64,000 nt of DNA from Rhizophagus irregularis (lineage: Eukaryota > Glomeromycota > Glomeromycetes > Glomerales > Glomeraceae): assembly GCF_026210795.1 (NCBI RefSeq), contig NC_089445.1, positions 1,860,001 to 1,924,000 of the forward strand, in the 5' to 3' direction. The translations under genes were made by a program, and so were the position numbers. The notes beneath the pieces were generated by a model. It searched no databases. It saw nothing but the letters and a program-made list of their open reading frames with translations, and was not told the DNA's origin. Below are positions 11,001-21,598 of this stretch, one piece after another (position 1 is the stretch's first letter; the number at the start of each line of letters is the position of its first letter).

Positions 11001-12778
11001 AAGTGAAATATCACATATAATATAATCAAGTAATATCACAAATAAATACTCCTTTATAATTAATTTTGATGGGTTACCCCATCATATTAATAAATTTAAA
11101 GATGATTTTACAGAAATCATTAATGGTAATACTTACAGTTATTATTTCAGTTTTACAAAATAAGTAAATCAAGAAGTTGGATATTTATATCATATGTGAT
11201 ATCCTACTTCATTGAAATAACGAATCATATTAGTGTTGTACATATTGGTAACATCTGGTGTTAATTGAGTATATGACTAATGATAGATATTAGCATTTTA
11301 TGTTTTTTTTTAATTTGCTGATAGCTTAATTTTTTTGTAGCCAATTATACCCAATTGGATAACCTTTAATATTAAAATTATTGAAATGGTAATGTTTCTT
11401 ACAAATATTAAAGAGATTTATCTCATTTTAAAATTTGATGATTATCTTGTCTGGATTTTGTTTAAAAGCACTCTTTAGATTGAATAGAAATGTTATTTCC
11501 ATCACCTTTGCTGCTATATATTTGTTATTGAAGCTAATGAATTTATCTTTATAATTTTTTCTATTATTAAAATTACTAGTTTTAAAATATATTAAACCAA
11601 AATGATATATGTAGTTTTCTATATTAATGGACTAAACATTTTTTAATAATTGTCTAGCATATTTATCCTTTACCATAAAATATACAGTCATTGTGTTTTC
11701 AGATTGATATTTATAACTATTATCTGTAATAAAAAAGGGACATCTGTGTAGCAAACGTTAGATGCTGCTTTCAATAGCATTCTTATTTGTATTATTGGGA
11801 ACTCCTAGAATTTTGAATTCTTTACTTAAGATTCATTAATCATATAACATGTAATACTTTTTTTCCATCATTTTGAAGTTGTTTTTTCTGTATATATATA
11901 TATAGATACATTGTTGTGTGATGAGTATTTTTTAATGTTTAAAAGGACTTTTGATAGTTTTTTGATTTTTGATGGTGGGTACTATTTGTAATTAATCACA
12001 TTATCAGTGTTCGCATTAGTAGTACTTGAAGCTGCTTTAATAGCTAGTTGATTCAAATTCTTGTAATAATAAAGTAGAGTAAAAAGAAACCTGATTTGTT
12101 GATGTTCACTTTATATTATTGTCAGTGATATCTTTATCGCTACGCTATCATTATCAACATTATTTATTATGACATCTTAATTGAGCAACCATAATTCTTT
12201 TATATATCATTCGATTCTTGATAAATATTCAATGATAAGAGTAATTGCATTGGCAGCGATATATTAGCACTTCTATTATTTGAAAAATCTACTAATATTT
12301 CAGGTTGTTACAAGTTACTATTGAGGGCTAGAAGGAAAATAACATCTTTTATTAGAGTATCATTATCAATGCATTTAGAATTCTTTAATAACTAAATTTC
12401 TATTTCCATATAATTTTTCTGCAAAAGTTATTTTGTACTTTATCTTTATTTAGTTGTCAAAATTTATTCACATCTGGCATATCAAAAAAACATGAATTTT
12501 TAATCTTATTTTTCTGTTTCTTATTGTTCATCAGTATTGTATCTTTTATCACATAGTTACTATTCTCACATGACTAAAGTGACTTAGCTAGTGATGTTAT
12601 ACAACTTTATGTATCTATTGAGTTAACAGATATAATATCTGCATTATCATTGACTAGATTGTATATACAATCAGGAGGTAAATTAATATTAAGATTATTA
12701 TATAATATAGAATCCTGATTTCTAAATTTCTAATTGGTGAATTGTTTAAGTCTTTTTGTTTTGATAATAAATACACTA
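11001..12778. other. Degenerate sequence, faint coding traces on minus
   Basis: Short minus-strand stretches such as KIKNSCFFDMPDVNKF (about 12520-12450) look protein-like but are broken by stops every few dozen codons. I could not assign a family. It is probably an old gene or transposon remnant. Confidence 0.3.
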
Positions 12779-13328
12779 CCCTCCCAAAAGTATCCGGTCA
12801 AGCTCAACTTGATTTTCTCAAGATTGAATATATAAAGTATTATTTTTTTTAAAAAAAAATAATTCCCCTGGTTCTAACGATTAAAATGAATGTATTTTTA
12901 TTGTGTTATGATACTTGTACCAGATTTGGCAATAAAAAAATAATAACGCCTCAATTTTTGCCAACGCCAAACTTTGCTTTTTTTTTGTTATTACGCCATT
13001 CGGCTACTTTTAAAATGGGAAAAACTAGTGAATTGAGTGAGCGTGGGCAAATTATTGGCCTTTAGAAAGGACATGAAGCTATTAGGATTAAAATTTTTGT
13101 ATCAAACAATCGTATCTGTAATGGTACTTTTTGGAAATTTTAGGACATGACTGGATTAACAGCTAAAGAAGAGTGGGAAAGAATTCCATCCAAAACTTAA
13201 ATTAATTTAATTGAGAGCATGCTACGCTAAATTGAAGCATGCATTAAAAACAATGGATGGCCAACTAAATATTAATTATTATTAATAAAATATGATCTTT
13301 ATTGGTTGACCGGATACTTTTGGGAGGG
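12779..13328 (+). mobile_element. Internally deleted Tc1-type transposon (550 bp)
   Basis: TIRs start CCCTCCCAAAAGTATCCGG and end in the inverse (CCGGATACTTTTGGGAGGG), with TA on both sides (12777-12778 and 13329-13330). Inside, MGKTSELSERGQIIGL (from about 13015) is the N-terminal helix of a Tc1 transposase. EEWERIPSKT and then IEACIKNNGWPTKY (ending about 13272) are its C-terminus. The catalytic core is missing, so this is a non-autonomous derivative. Confidence 0.85.
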
Positions 13329-13379
13329 TAGTATATGTGTATAAAGCTTTCTGGTTGTTATTCATCAAAGACATTTACA

Positions 13380-14150
13380 TTCTTTTTATCTAAAATACTA
13401 ACGTGATTTTGATATTTTCAAGATATTATGCAAGCAAATATTCATCATGTAATATGAATAGACCTGCAAGTTCTACAAAGGTTCTATATTTATTTTCATC
13501 TAAAAAAATTTTGTCAATAATATAAGAACCTTTAAAAATAAAAGAAAATTTGCTAAGGTTTATATAATTAGTAATGTTAACACTGAAGCATAAACAGTTA
13601 GTATCTAGTAAAAGCAATAACAGTAATAAATTAAAATAAAATAAAATATTTTCTATTTCTTTGTAATATACCCTTCAGTATTTTTCTGTCAGAAAATATT
13701 AGACACAATAATTCTAAAAAGAGTTTGCCTTTTACTTTTTCCAAATTCTTTATTTTTCAAATTGTTGTATTATTATTTATAATAATAATATTTGAATCAT
13801 TCTTTTAATAGTCCATTTTTAATAAATTATCTCAAATTTTAATTTCTTCCATTTGAAAATTATTATTTTTTAATGAGTAATAGTAAAGAATTATCTTAAT
13901 TCTAAAAATATTTGGTTTTTTAAATATAATAATTTTTACATCTTTTTTTACTCAATTAGATGATAAAGCAGCATTAAAATATGTTGATCTAATACTTAAT
14001 ATATTAGAATGTACTTTGAAATCTTCTATATCAGATTCTTCTTCACCGACTTGAATTAGTTGAATAATCACATCATAATCATCCGCATCACTACAAATTT
14101 GACAATGTTTCAGAAGAATTTTTTTATTAAGATATTCTGCGCAGCCAATC
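13380..14150 (-). pseudogene. BTB/POZ-domain pseudogene
   Basis: The minus-strand reading DDYDVIIQLIQVGEEESDIE, then FKVHSNILSIRSTYFNAALS, then KKDVKIIIFKKPNIF matches the start of a BTB/POZ domain as found in large fungal BTB families. A stop follows the AALSSN motif. Downstream, KIFLDENKYRTFVELAGLFI (about 13530-13470) could be the rest of the same domain in another frame. Stops and frame changes mark it as dead. It lies just downstream of the SET gene on the same strand. Confidence 0.65.
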
Positions 14151-14391
14151 GATTATTCAAAAAAAAGTATATAACCAAGACGAAAGAAGAAAGAATTGTG
14201 TAAATTATTATTCAATATTCGCCTTATCTTTAAAAAATATAAATTATCATAAGCAGTAATCATATATTGAATACCATTTATTTGTTTATATATATGTTCT
14301 TTTTTTGTATCAATTTTGGGAATATCACTATTCACTAATACAAGTTACTTTTTTATTTTATTAAAAAAAAAAGATTACAATATTACAATAA

Positions 14392-16606
14392 TTACAATGG
14401 CATTATCCCTAAAAATTTTTTACCCCTCTTATTTTCCAAATTAATCTGAAAACTATCTAATAAATTTGATGCCCAAACAAAATTTTCAAAGGTAAAAATT
14501 TCTTTTGAAAATAAATCATTAGGTAAATCATTGGAAAATATTGATTGTGATAAATTTTCATAAAATTCGTTCAATTCTTGTAATTTTTGTTTTTCATCTC
14601 CATCATTCCTTTTTGGAAATAAAAAATTCATATAAATTTTAAAGAATTAAATTTTGTATAAATATATATATTATAAATATGTAAAATTTACTTACATCAA
14701 AACAAATTTATAATCTTTTACCGCATCAAAGAAATTTTTCCAATATGAATTTTTATTATTACTTTCATGAATTAAAAATAATATTAATACTATATCATCT
14801 TCAGTTTCCAAAAGTTCATCATCAAATATATTGTGAATAACTTTTGAAAATTCTTGATCCATCTTCATTGCTTTATCCGAAGTTATTAATAAAGAATCTA
14901 ATAAATTTTCTTTAATTTCAAAGTAATCATTATTATTATTTTCGAATAATAATGAGTTATCCATAATAAATTCATTTATTGTGTTGTTAAATAAGAAAGG
15001 TGGTTTAGATAGCCTATTTTCTTTAAAATCATCCAAAGCACGAGAAAGAACCTTTAATTCAAGAGATTGTATCTTTGATATAACACTCTTCAAGATTTCT
15101 TTTTGATCTGTATTTTAAATATACAAGTAAAAAATATTTATTATATAAACGCAAATAAAAGATATTTTTTAAATAAACGTTAGTACGTACCATCTCTAAA
15201 AATTTTAACGTGAAGTGATAATTCATCATCTTGATTAACTTGGTTTTGTTCATTAACTATAATGGTATTCAACTTTCTATTTAATAACATCAATAAAATT
15301 TCAAGCATAGAAATTTCATTTCTATAACCGACAAAATTAAATAAATCATTTCCTCTTTCTTGATAAGAATTTTTAAAATTTTGTTGAAAATAAATTGTTT
15401 CTAAATAATTTAATTCAATAATTCTACATTGAGATAATAATTTATCTGGAATAGAATCTTTTTTAATAAAATGAGTAAAATCTAAAGAATCAGTAATTTC
15501 TAAAATTTCATATTTTTCATCCTTATCAGGATCTTGATCAAAATTTAATTTGATCATTACCCAATCATCCGGATTATCTTTAATACAAAATCCATAAGCA
15601 ATTAATACTAAACAAAAAATAAAATAATTTAATAATTTTTAAAAAAATTGAAATTGACAATATAAAGTTACTTACATTCTCTATTTGACTTTTAAGAGAA
15701 ATTAAGAGAAAAAGAAAACTTTTTTAATATAAAATCTTTAATAAAAATGTTTAATCAAAATTACGCACCTTTGGACCATAATTATTATAAATTTCTTTAC
15801 CACATTCAATAGTTTCCCCTGCAATCAATTGCATAGAATTTCCATCAGAGAATTCCCAAGTGATTTTTTGTCTAGGTTTATGATTTAATGAATCAGCTAA
15901 AGGGATCAAAACTTCTTTTGGATCAGGATCATCAGGATCAATAAATCTGTTAGGGAAAGAACGGGAAGTTACAATACTATGTGCCCATAAATATAATTCC
16001 CTATAAAATAACAAATAATTATTCTAAAGTGAAATAAAAATTAATTTAATTAATTCAAAAAAAAAAAAAGAATTTAAATAAATAAATGTAAAAAAAAATA
16101 ATTTATATTTACCAAGTCATTTTTTCTTTTAATAATAATCCATCTGATGGTAAACGTTCCAAAATTTCTTCATAACAATTTTTTAATTGTAATCTTCTTT
16201 CAATAACAAAATTTTCAATATCAGTACCTTTTAATAAATAATTTATTTCATTTTCATCATAATTTAATAATGAATTAATATGTTTAGGTAAAATATTAAT
16301 ATAAGGGGAATAAAAAGATTTTTCTCCTAATAATTTTTCATGTATTAAAAAAATTATTAATGAAGAATAATAATTTGATGATGATAAATCTTTTAAATAT
16401 GGTAAATTTTTATTAGCAATTTTATCATTAATTATGATTGAAAATGGAATTGATGCAAAAATTTCATATTCATTATTTTCATTGATTATGTCAGTAGAAT
16501 ATACTCCATTCTTGATAAATTTTATTTTCGGGAAGATGGCTCCATTTTCTGTTAACCAATGAATAAATTCTTTTTGTTCACGAGATTCTTCCATATTAAA
16601 ACGCAT
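14392..16606 (-). CDS. SET-domain protein lysine methyltransferase (SETD/RKM type)
   Basis: Predicted transfer of methyl groups from S-adenosylmethionine to lysine on a non-histone protein. Six exons join in frame: 16606-16113, 16000-15769, 15688-15676 (a 13-nt microexon), 15607-15191, 15107-14696 and 14608-14392, giving about 594 residues. The N-terminal part has the split-SET layout; LYLWAHSIVTSRSF (167-180), LIPLADSLNH (196-205) and IYNNYGPK (235-242) are the SET-C signatures, with the catalytic-type Tyr at 239. The microexon supplies the SNRE that leads into LLIAYGF, start of a Rubisco-LSMT-like substrate-binding domain. The C-terminus (FTFENFVWASNLLDS, then LGIMPL) looks like the first half of a second SET module and then stops, so the 3' end may be incomplete. 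Confidence 0.8.
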
Positions 16607-17111
16607 AAAAATTATTAAAAAGAATTAAGAAAAAAAAAAAATTTTTTATCGTTGCATGCAGATTTTATATTCGGAAATCATTTCCGCAAAAGGAATAACG
16701 TCTTAACAACTTTTCATATTTTTGCGCAGATTACTGCGGAAAATAGTATGACCATCACCGTTTATTGATTATACTACGTATATACCCGCATTTTAGGCTG
16801 AATGGTCTGGTACTCAGATTTTTCAAAAAAGGCAATAAATTAACGCCAAATCACCAATTTTGAAATTACAAATTTCTCACATGGAAATAATGTAAATATA
16901 TGTACATGTGACCAAAATTTGTTGCTTCTTTTGCTTTTTTTTGATAAATTTTTCCGAAATCATTTTTTTTTTTCAACCATTGTTAAAATTTTAATATAAA
17001 TACAAAATAAATACGGCCCGAACTTTCCTTTCTCACGTCTTGAAAACAAAAACCAAAAAAAAAAAATCCCACACCAAAACGTATACAATTAAATTTATCT
17101 AAAATAACCAA
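16607..17111. promoter_or_regulatory. Divergent intergenic region between the SET gene and the small gene
   Basis: About 505 bp lie between the start codon of the SET gene (minus) and that of the small gene (plus). It contains A- and T-tracts and a more GC-balanced patch near 17010-17050 (ACGGCCCGAACTTTCC). Shared promoter function is inferred from position only. Confidence 0.35.
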
Positions 17112-17622
17112 ATGGATAAATTACCAACTTGTATTATAAAAACTTCAGATTCATTCTTACAATATTATCAAACTCAAAATGAGCAATATATTAAATATTC
17201 ATCTGATGATAAATCGATGAAAGTATCAATTATTAGTACGTGTATTATTGGATTTTTTGTAATTTTATTTTGTATAATTTTCTAAATATATATATTTCAA
17301 ATATATATTATAACATTTATAAAAATTTTTTTAAATTTTTTTTTTTTTTTTTTTTTTATCATCTTTTATTTTATTTAGTCACAAAAAAAATTAATTTAAT
17401 AAATGAAATTATATTAAAAAATACAATTTATTTTTCTAACTTTATATTTTTCATATCCTTTAAATATTTTACCTTTTTATAATAAAAAATTCAGGTTTAA
17501 TATTTAGTTATGTAGAAGAAGTATTGTTAGAAATTAAATTATTTTCTTTCAAAGAATATCTTAGTGTTATATACACTATATATATATATATACATATGTA
17601 CAGTGTGCTAAAATATATGTAA
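17112..17622 (+). CDS. Small two-exon gene, unknown function
   Basis: Exons 17112-17235 and 17495-17622 join in frame (GT at 17236, CAG at 17494) to give 83 residues starting MDKLPTCIIKTSDSFLQYYQ. The second exon contains the hydrophobic-acidic stretch FSYVEEVLLEIKLFSFKEYL and runs into a TA microsatellite before its stop at 17622. I do not recognise a family. The N-terminal exon has good coding character; the tail over the microsatellite is dubious, so this may be a truncated gene. Without splicing, the first frame ends after a hydrophobic run at about 17285. Confidence 0.4.
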
Positions 17623-18986
17623 AAAGTTTTTTTTCTTATAGTAAAATAACAAATAAATTAATATTCGAGCATTTTAAGACGCAAGTTAAACAAATTACAA
17701 GGTAATATTCCAACGAGTTAAGTCGTACAGGTTACGCCAATAAAAATGCGATGTAAAAATTGAATTTATTAAAGATTTGCATTTTTGAAAGTTTAAAGGA
17801 TAAGGTATCCAATAATTTGACCATTTCCAAGGTTAACTCCTCGAAAAAGTTAAGGTGATTACATATAATTTTGAATTGTATACGAAATAAACTCTTACGC
17901 CCTCCTCTAGTTCCAATAAATGGGTATAATTCAATTGAATGTCATACGGGCTTTCGGGTAGTTAGGCAGTAATCCCGCTCCCGTGATAAAATAGTTTATA
18001 TACGCGTTTTTTCATGTATTTAATTTAATTTGAAGTATAAATGCAACTTTTTAATAACGATGTATTTTATTTATTTTTGAAGTCTTGAGAATTGAAAACC
18101 GTCAAAGTTAATTTTTTATTTTCTTTCATCAGTCACAACAAACTTAGTGAGATTAAAGTATTTGTAAAACAACATTAATTTTTTTTTATAAAATGCAATG
18201 TAAGTTCCAAATTTGAGGTATCAAAAATAGTAACAGTAAAGTGAAGTAAACTATTTTTATGGATTTACTGCATGCATATCAGAGCCGCACGCTAAAAGAT
18301 GTGAATTAGTAAAAAGTAAATGGTTTTGTGGCACATCTGAAATAAAATATGTGAATTTTATGTGAATTTTTTGGGCATTTCATGCGTCAGGTGACATTTC
18401 ATACTAATAATATCAAGTGAACATAGTAATAATTACGCACGGCCGCGCGTGAAAATCATGGTATTCATATTATATAACGTTTTCCGATCTTTTTTAAATC
18501 ATAAAAATATAGATTTATTAATTTATTAGGATAATGTATACCATATTTTGAATAGTGTCAACTGAAAAGGGCGTACCATAATTATAATAATTAATTAGAT
18601 AATCCATTTAATTTTTTTAAACGCCTACGTTTCATATGATCTAGATTAAATAGCAAAGAGCTCATTAATTTTCTGACTAAAGTAGTAAAGTATGGAAAAC
18701 GAACGAGGATGTGTCAGATTAACATCAAATAAGTTTTCCAAAGTCATGACTTAAGTGGGTGTGACATGGTGATAAATAAAGTACCCTACCAGATGAATGA
18801 TGTAATAGATTTTTTAAAAAAATTAAAAGTTTCTCATATACTAACATCATTATTATATCAGGTTATAATTTTTGTAAATATATAAATTAAAAGCCCCAAA
18901 GGAAAGGTTTCCCACTCTCGAATTCACAGATTTTTCAAAAAAAATTATATATTCAATTATATTCAACTATATTCAATTGATTCAAA
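17623..18986. other. Intergenic, no gene seen
   Basis: Mixed-composition sequence with no sustained frame. The last 80 bases before the Csp-like gene contain repeated TATTCAA(T/C)TATATTCAA words just upstream of its ATG. Confidence 0.4.
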
Positions 18987-19766
18987 ATGCCTCACCTTGA
19001 CTCTATTAAAGCTTGGTAAATAATAATTTGCTATTTTGTTTGAATCGAGAATTATATATAACGGTTTTTTAACCAATTTTTTTTTTTATTTTGTAATTTA
19101 GTGCTGAAAGTGCCGCCGCTTGTACTGTAAGTATGAATTGAATTTTCTATATATTCATTGATTCTTTTTTTTTTTCAATTTAAATTTTAATTCATTTAGA
19201 ACTGTGCTGAGATGGCTGGTCAAGAAGGATGTTCAAAAAAATGTCGTGCCAACGCAGGTATATTATAAACTGAAGTTTTAAGAGATATAAAAAGTATTTT
19301 CTCAATTGTCTCATCAATATTATTTATAATTAGCTTTGGCTTCTTGTACCGCTCAATTGTTGTCAATTGACGCCCCTCAATTGGATAGTATGATCGAATT
19401 AACCATGAACTCTGCTCAAACTTGTGCTGATCATTGGTAAGATAGACACCAAAATTTTCTTTTCTTTTATCATTTCCCAGTTAAAAAACTCACATGTGTT
19501 TAATTTATTTATTCTATATCCTTAGCGGAAAGGTTTGTATTTGTTTCGTGTTTTTTTAAAAAAAAAAAATCGCAATTACTTATATTCTTTTTAAATAATA
19601 ATTTAGCATAGCGCCGATCATTGTAAAGCTTGTAAGTTCTAGATTTTTTCTTTTTTTAATTAAAACTTATTAATTATTAACACGAACATCTTTCTTTTTA
19701 GGTGCTGATTCCGCTCGTCGTCTCAGTGTTGCTTTACGCAACTATAAAGAACAAGCTAGTAGTTAA
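18987..19766 (+). CDS. Csp-like four-helix-bundle copper-storage protein (DUF326 type)
   Basis: Probable cytosolic copper(I)-binding store; no signal peptide. Seven exons (18987-19015, 19102-19126, 19200-19257, 19334-19436, 19526-19532, 19607-19631, 19702-19766) join in frame to 103 residues; exon 5 is only 7 nt. The protein is almost all helix-forming and has ten Cys (10, 17, 20, 29, 33, 42, 68, 72, 80, 83) in CxxxxxxCxxC and CxxxC spacings that would line the inside of a helical bundle. The end, CADHCGKHSADHCKACADSA, is the hallmark pattern of bacterial Csp/DUF326 proteins, where Cys bind many Cu(I) ions. Short upstream exons and an AATAAA 80 bp past the stop show a genuine eukaryotic gene. 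The family assignment rests on the Cys/His pattern and helix content, not on a database match. Confidence 0.72.
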
Positions 19767-19845
19767 ATTCTTAATTACTAATTAGATATTGATGTATTAT
19801 TCTCTCTTATATTGTAAATTCACTTTTAATTTTAACGTGTTAACA

Positions 19846-19851
19846 AATAAA
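19846..19851 (+). promoter_or_regulatory. Polyadenylation signal AATAAA
   Basis: A canonical AATAAA lies 80 bp after the stop of the Csp-like gene and is followed by T-rich sequence. Confidence 0.5.
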
Positions 19852-21598
19852 ATTTAAGTTGCAATATTTTTATATGTTATAATTTTTGCAATGTGTTTGA
19901 TGATGGTATTTTAATTACATATCCTACCCGTTTTATTATCAACCATTTATAGGGCTATTGTTACTGCGCCAACACTTTTAACTTCATAGAATGATAATGT
20001 GACGTAGTAAATTATTCTTAGTAAATTATTCTTATATTACACATCAAAAATTTCAACATTATCATTTATTTCCAAATATTGATCTATTGGATTTTTAAAT
20101 TGTTTCTATATTAGTATCTTTCAATATTATCATCATCGTCAAAATCACTTTTGATTTTTATATCTAAACTATTTCCATTATCAAAATTGTACATGTTACG
20201 GAATCTTCGTACTGGTGTATAATAATGTGTACAGGTGATGACTTGAAGAGGAAATTTTTGGTAGGTAAAAACACATAAAAGTCATACCAGGTAAGATCAA
20301 GCTCCAAGAGTATAAATAATACGATGGAATACTTATAATTATTGTTACTAGTTATTCAATTGTGAAGATTTTTAATATTAATCTGAAAATACCTTATATT
20401 TATTTACCAATCATATTATAAAATAGACTGACCAATAAAACGGTAACATAGCACAGCACGTGGTCTTTGATAATCAATTTCATATACTTTATAGAATTTA
20501 CGAGATAACGAAATCAAAAGTAAGTTTTTTAATCTTAGAATTAAAAGATTTGTGTACACATTTATAGGATACTCTTCCACCCTTAATATCGGGTCGAATG
20601 AAATCCTGGAGTTGCTATAATGCTATTATAGCAATACGCCTAAAATTGTACGGATGCCTAGAGTACAAATTATGGGTGCTCTTCCACATCTTATTGTGTC
20701 GAATTAAATCCTGAGCGTTATCCCTCTTGACTACTATAACTTAACCAAGCAAGTTTGTGCTGTCAAGCAACTACAAATTAATACTATTAAACCTTTCATA
20801 TTAAGTTGTTGCAGAAATCTCAACGCGGTATACTTTCTAAATATATAAATTTTCATAATAAAAATAATCTCTCAATGTACTCTGTGTTTATTGTACCAAC
20901 TAAGCTTTTTCTTGTACAGAAAAATGCACGAAAAAATTTAACTAGCTAAAAGTTGATCGACTTATGTTGTCTACTGAGCACCTCTCTTGTAATTGAAGGG
21001 AGTACGGACCCTAAAAAATGAGGAACAATTCACACCAAAGAAAATTTTCCATAAATTAATGGTATATAGTGTTTTATATTTTTATTACACATACCTAATA
21101 AGTTGGATTTTTTTTTGTTAACTGCTGTTTAGTCATATATGGTTGTCCTCATACCGGACTTTGTGATTTTTTAACGTGTTTATGAATGTCCTGTGCTCAG
21201 TCGACGTATTCTCAGTCTATACGTAAATAGTACACAGAACATATGACGTGATTACATTTTCTCTAAAACTAACACAAAAAACAATGAATCTGTTTTATCT
21301 TGATTAAATCGATAAAATCGCTATAAATCGTTTAATCTGCAAAATGATATACTATATTACAGTATTTGTCTAAAACATGAGAATTCCTAATTTATACAGT
21401 GATAACCGTGTTAAAATGAATTATCGACAAAAAAATAATCTTGGATACCTTAACCGTCCTTGATACGATATGGGATATTACAGAATATATCTTGGAAATT
21501 ACAACAGAATTATAAATTTAAAAAAAATTTTTTATTAAAACACTACAATTTAAGTTAATCCTATATATATGTTTCTTCTCATTTAAAATCCAAATTAC
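19852..21598. other. Intergenic, no clear gene; one imperfect direct repeat
   Basis: A minus-strand trace MYNFDNGNSLDIKIKSDFDD (about 20192-20133) is protein-like but stops soon after. A direct repeat of about 40 bp (CTCTTCCAC...GTCGAAT...AAATCCTG) occurs at about 20571 and 20679. Nothing else is supported. Confidence 0.4.

Noticed and set aside
17240-17482. 80-residue hydrophobic open frame
   Set aside because: It is low-complexity T-rich sequence of an intron in the small two-exon gene.
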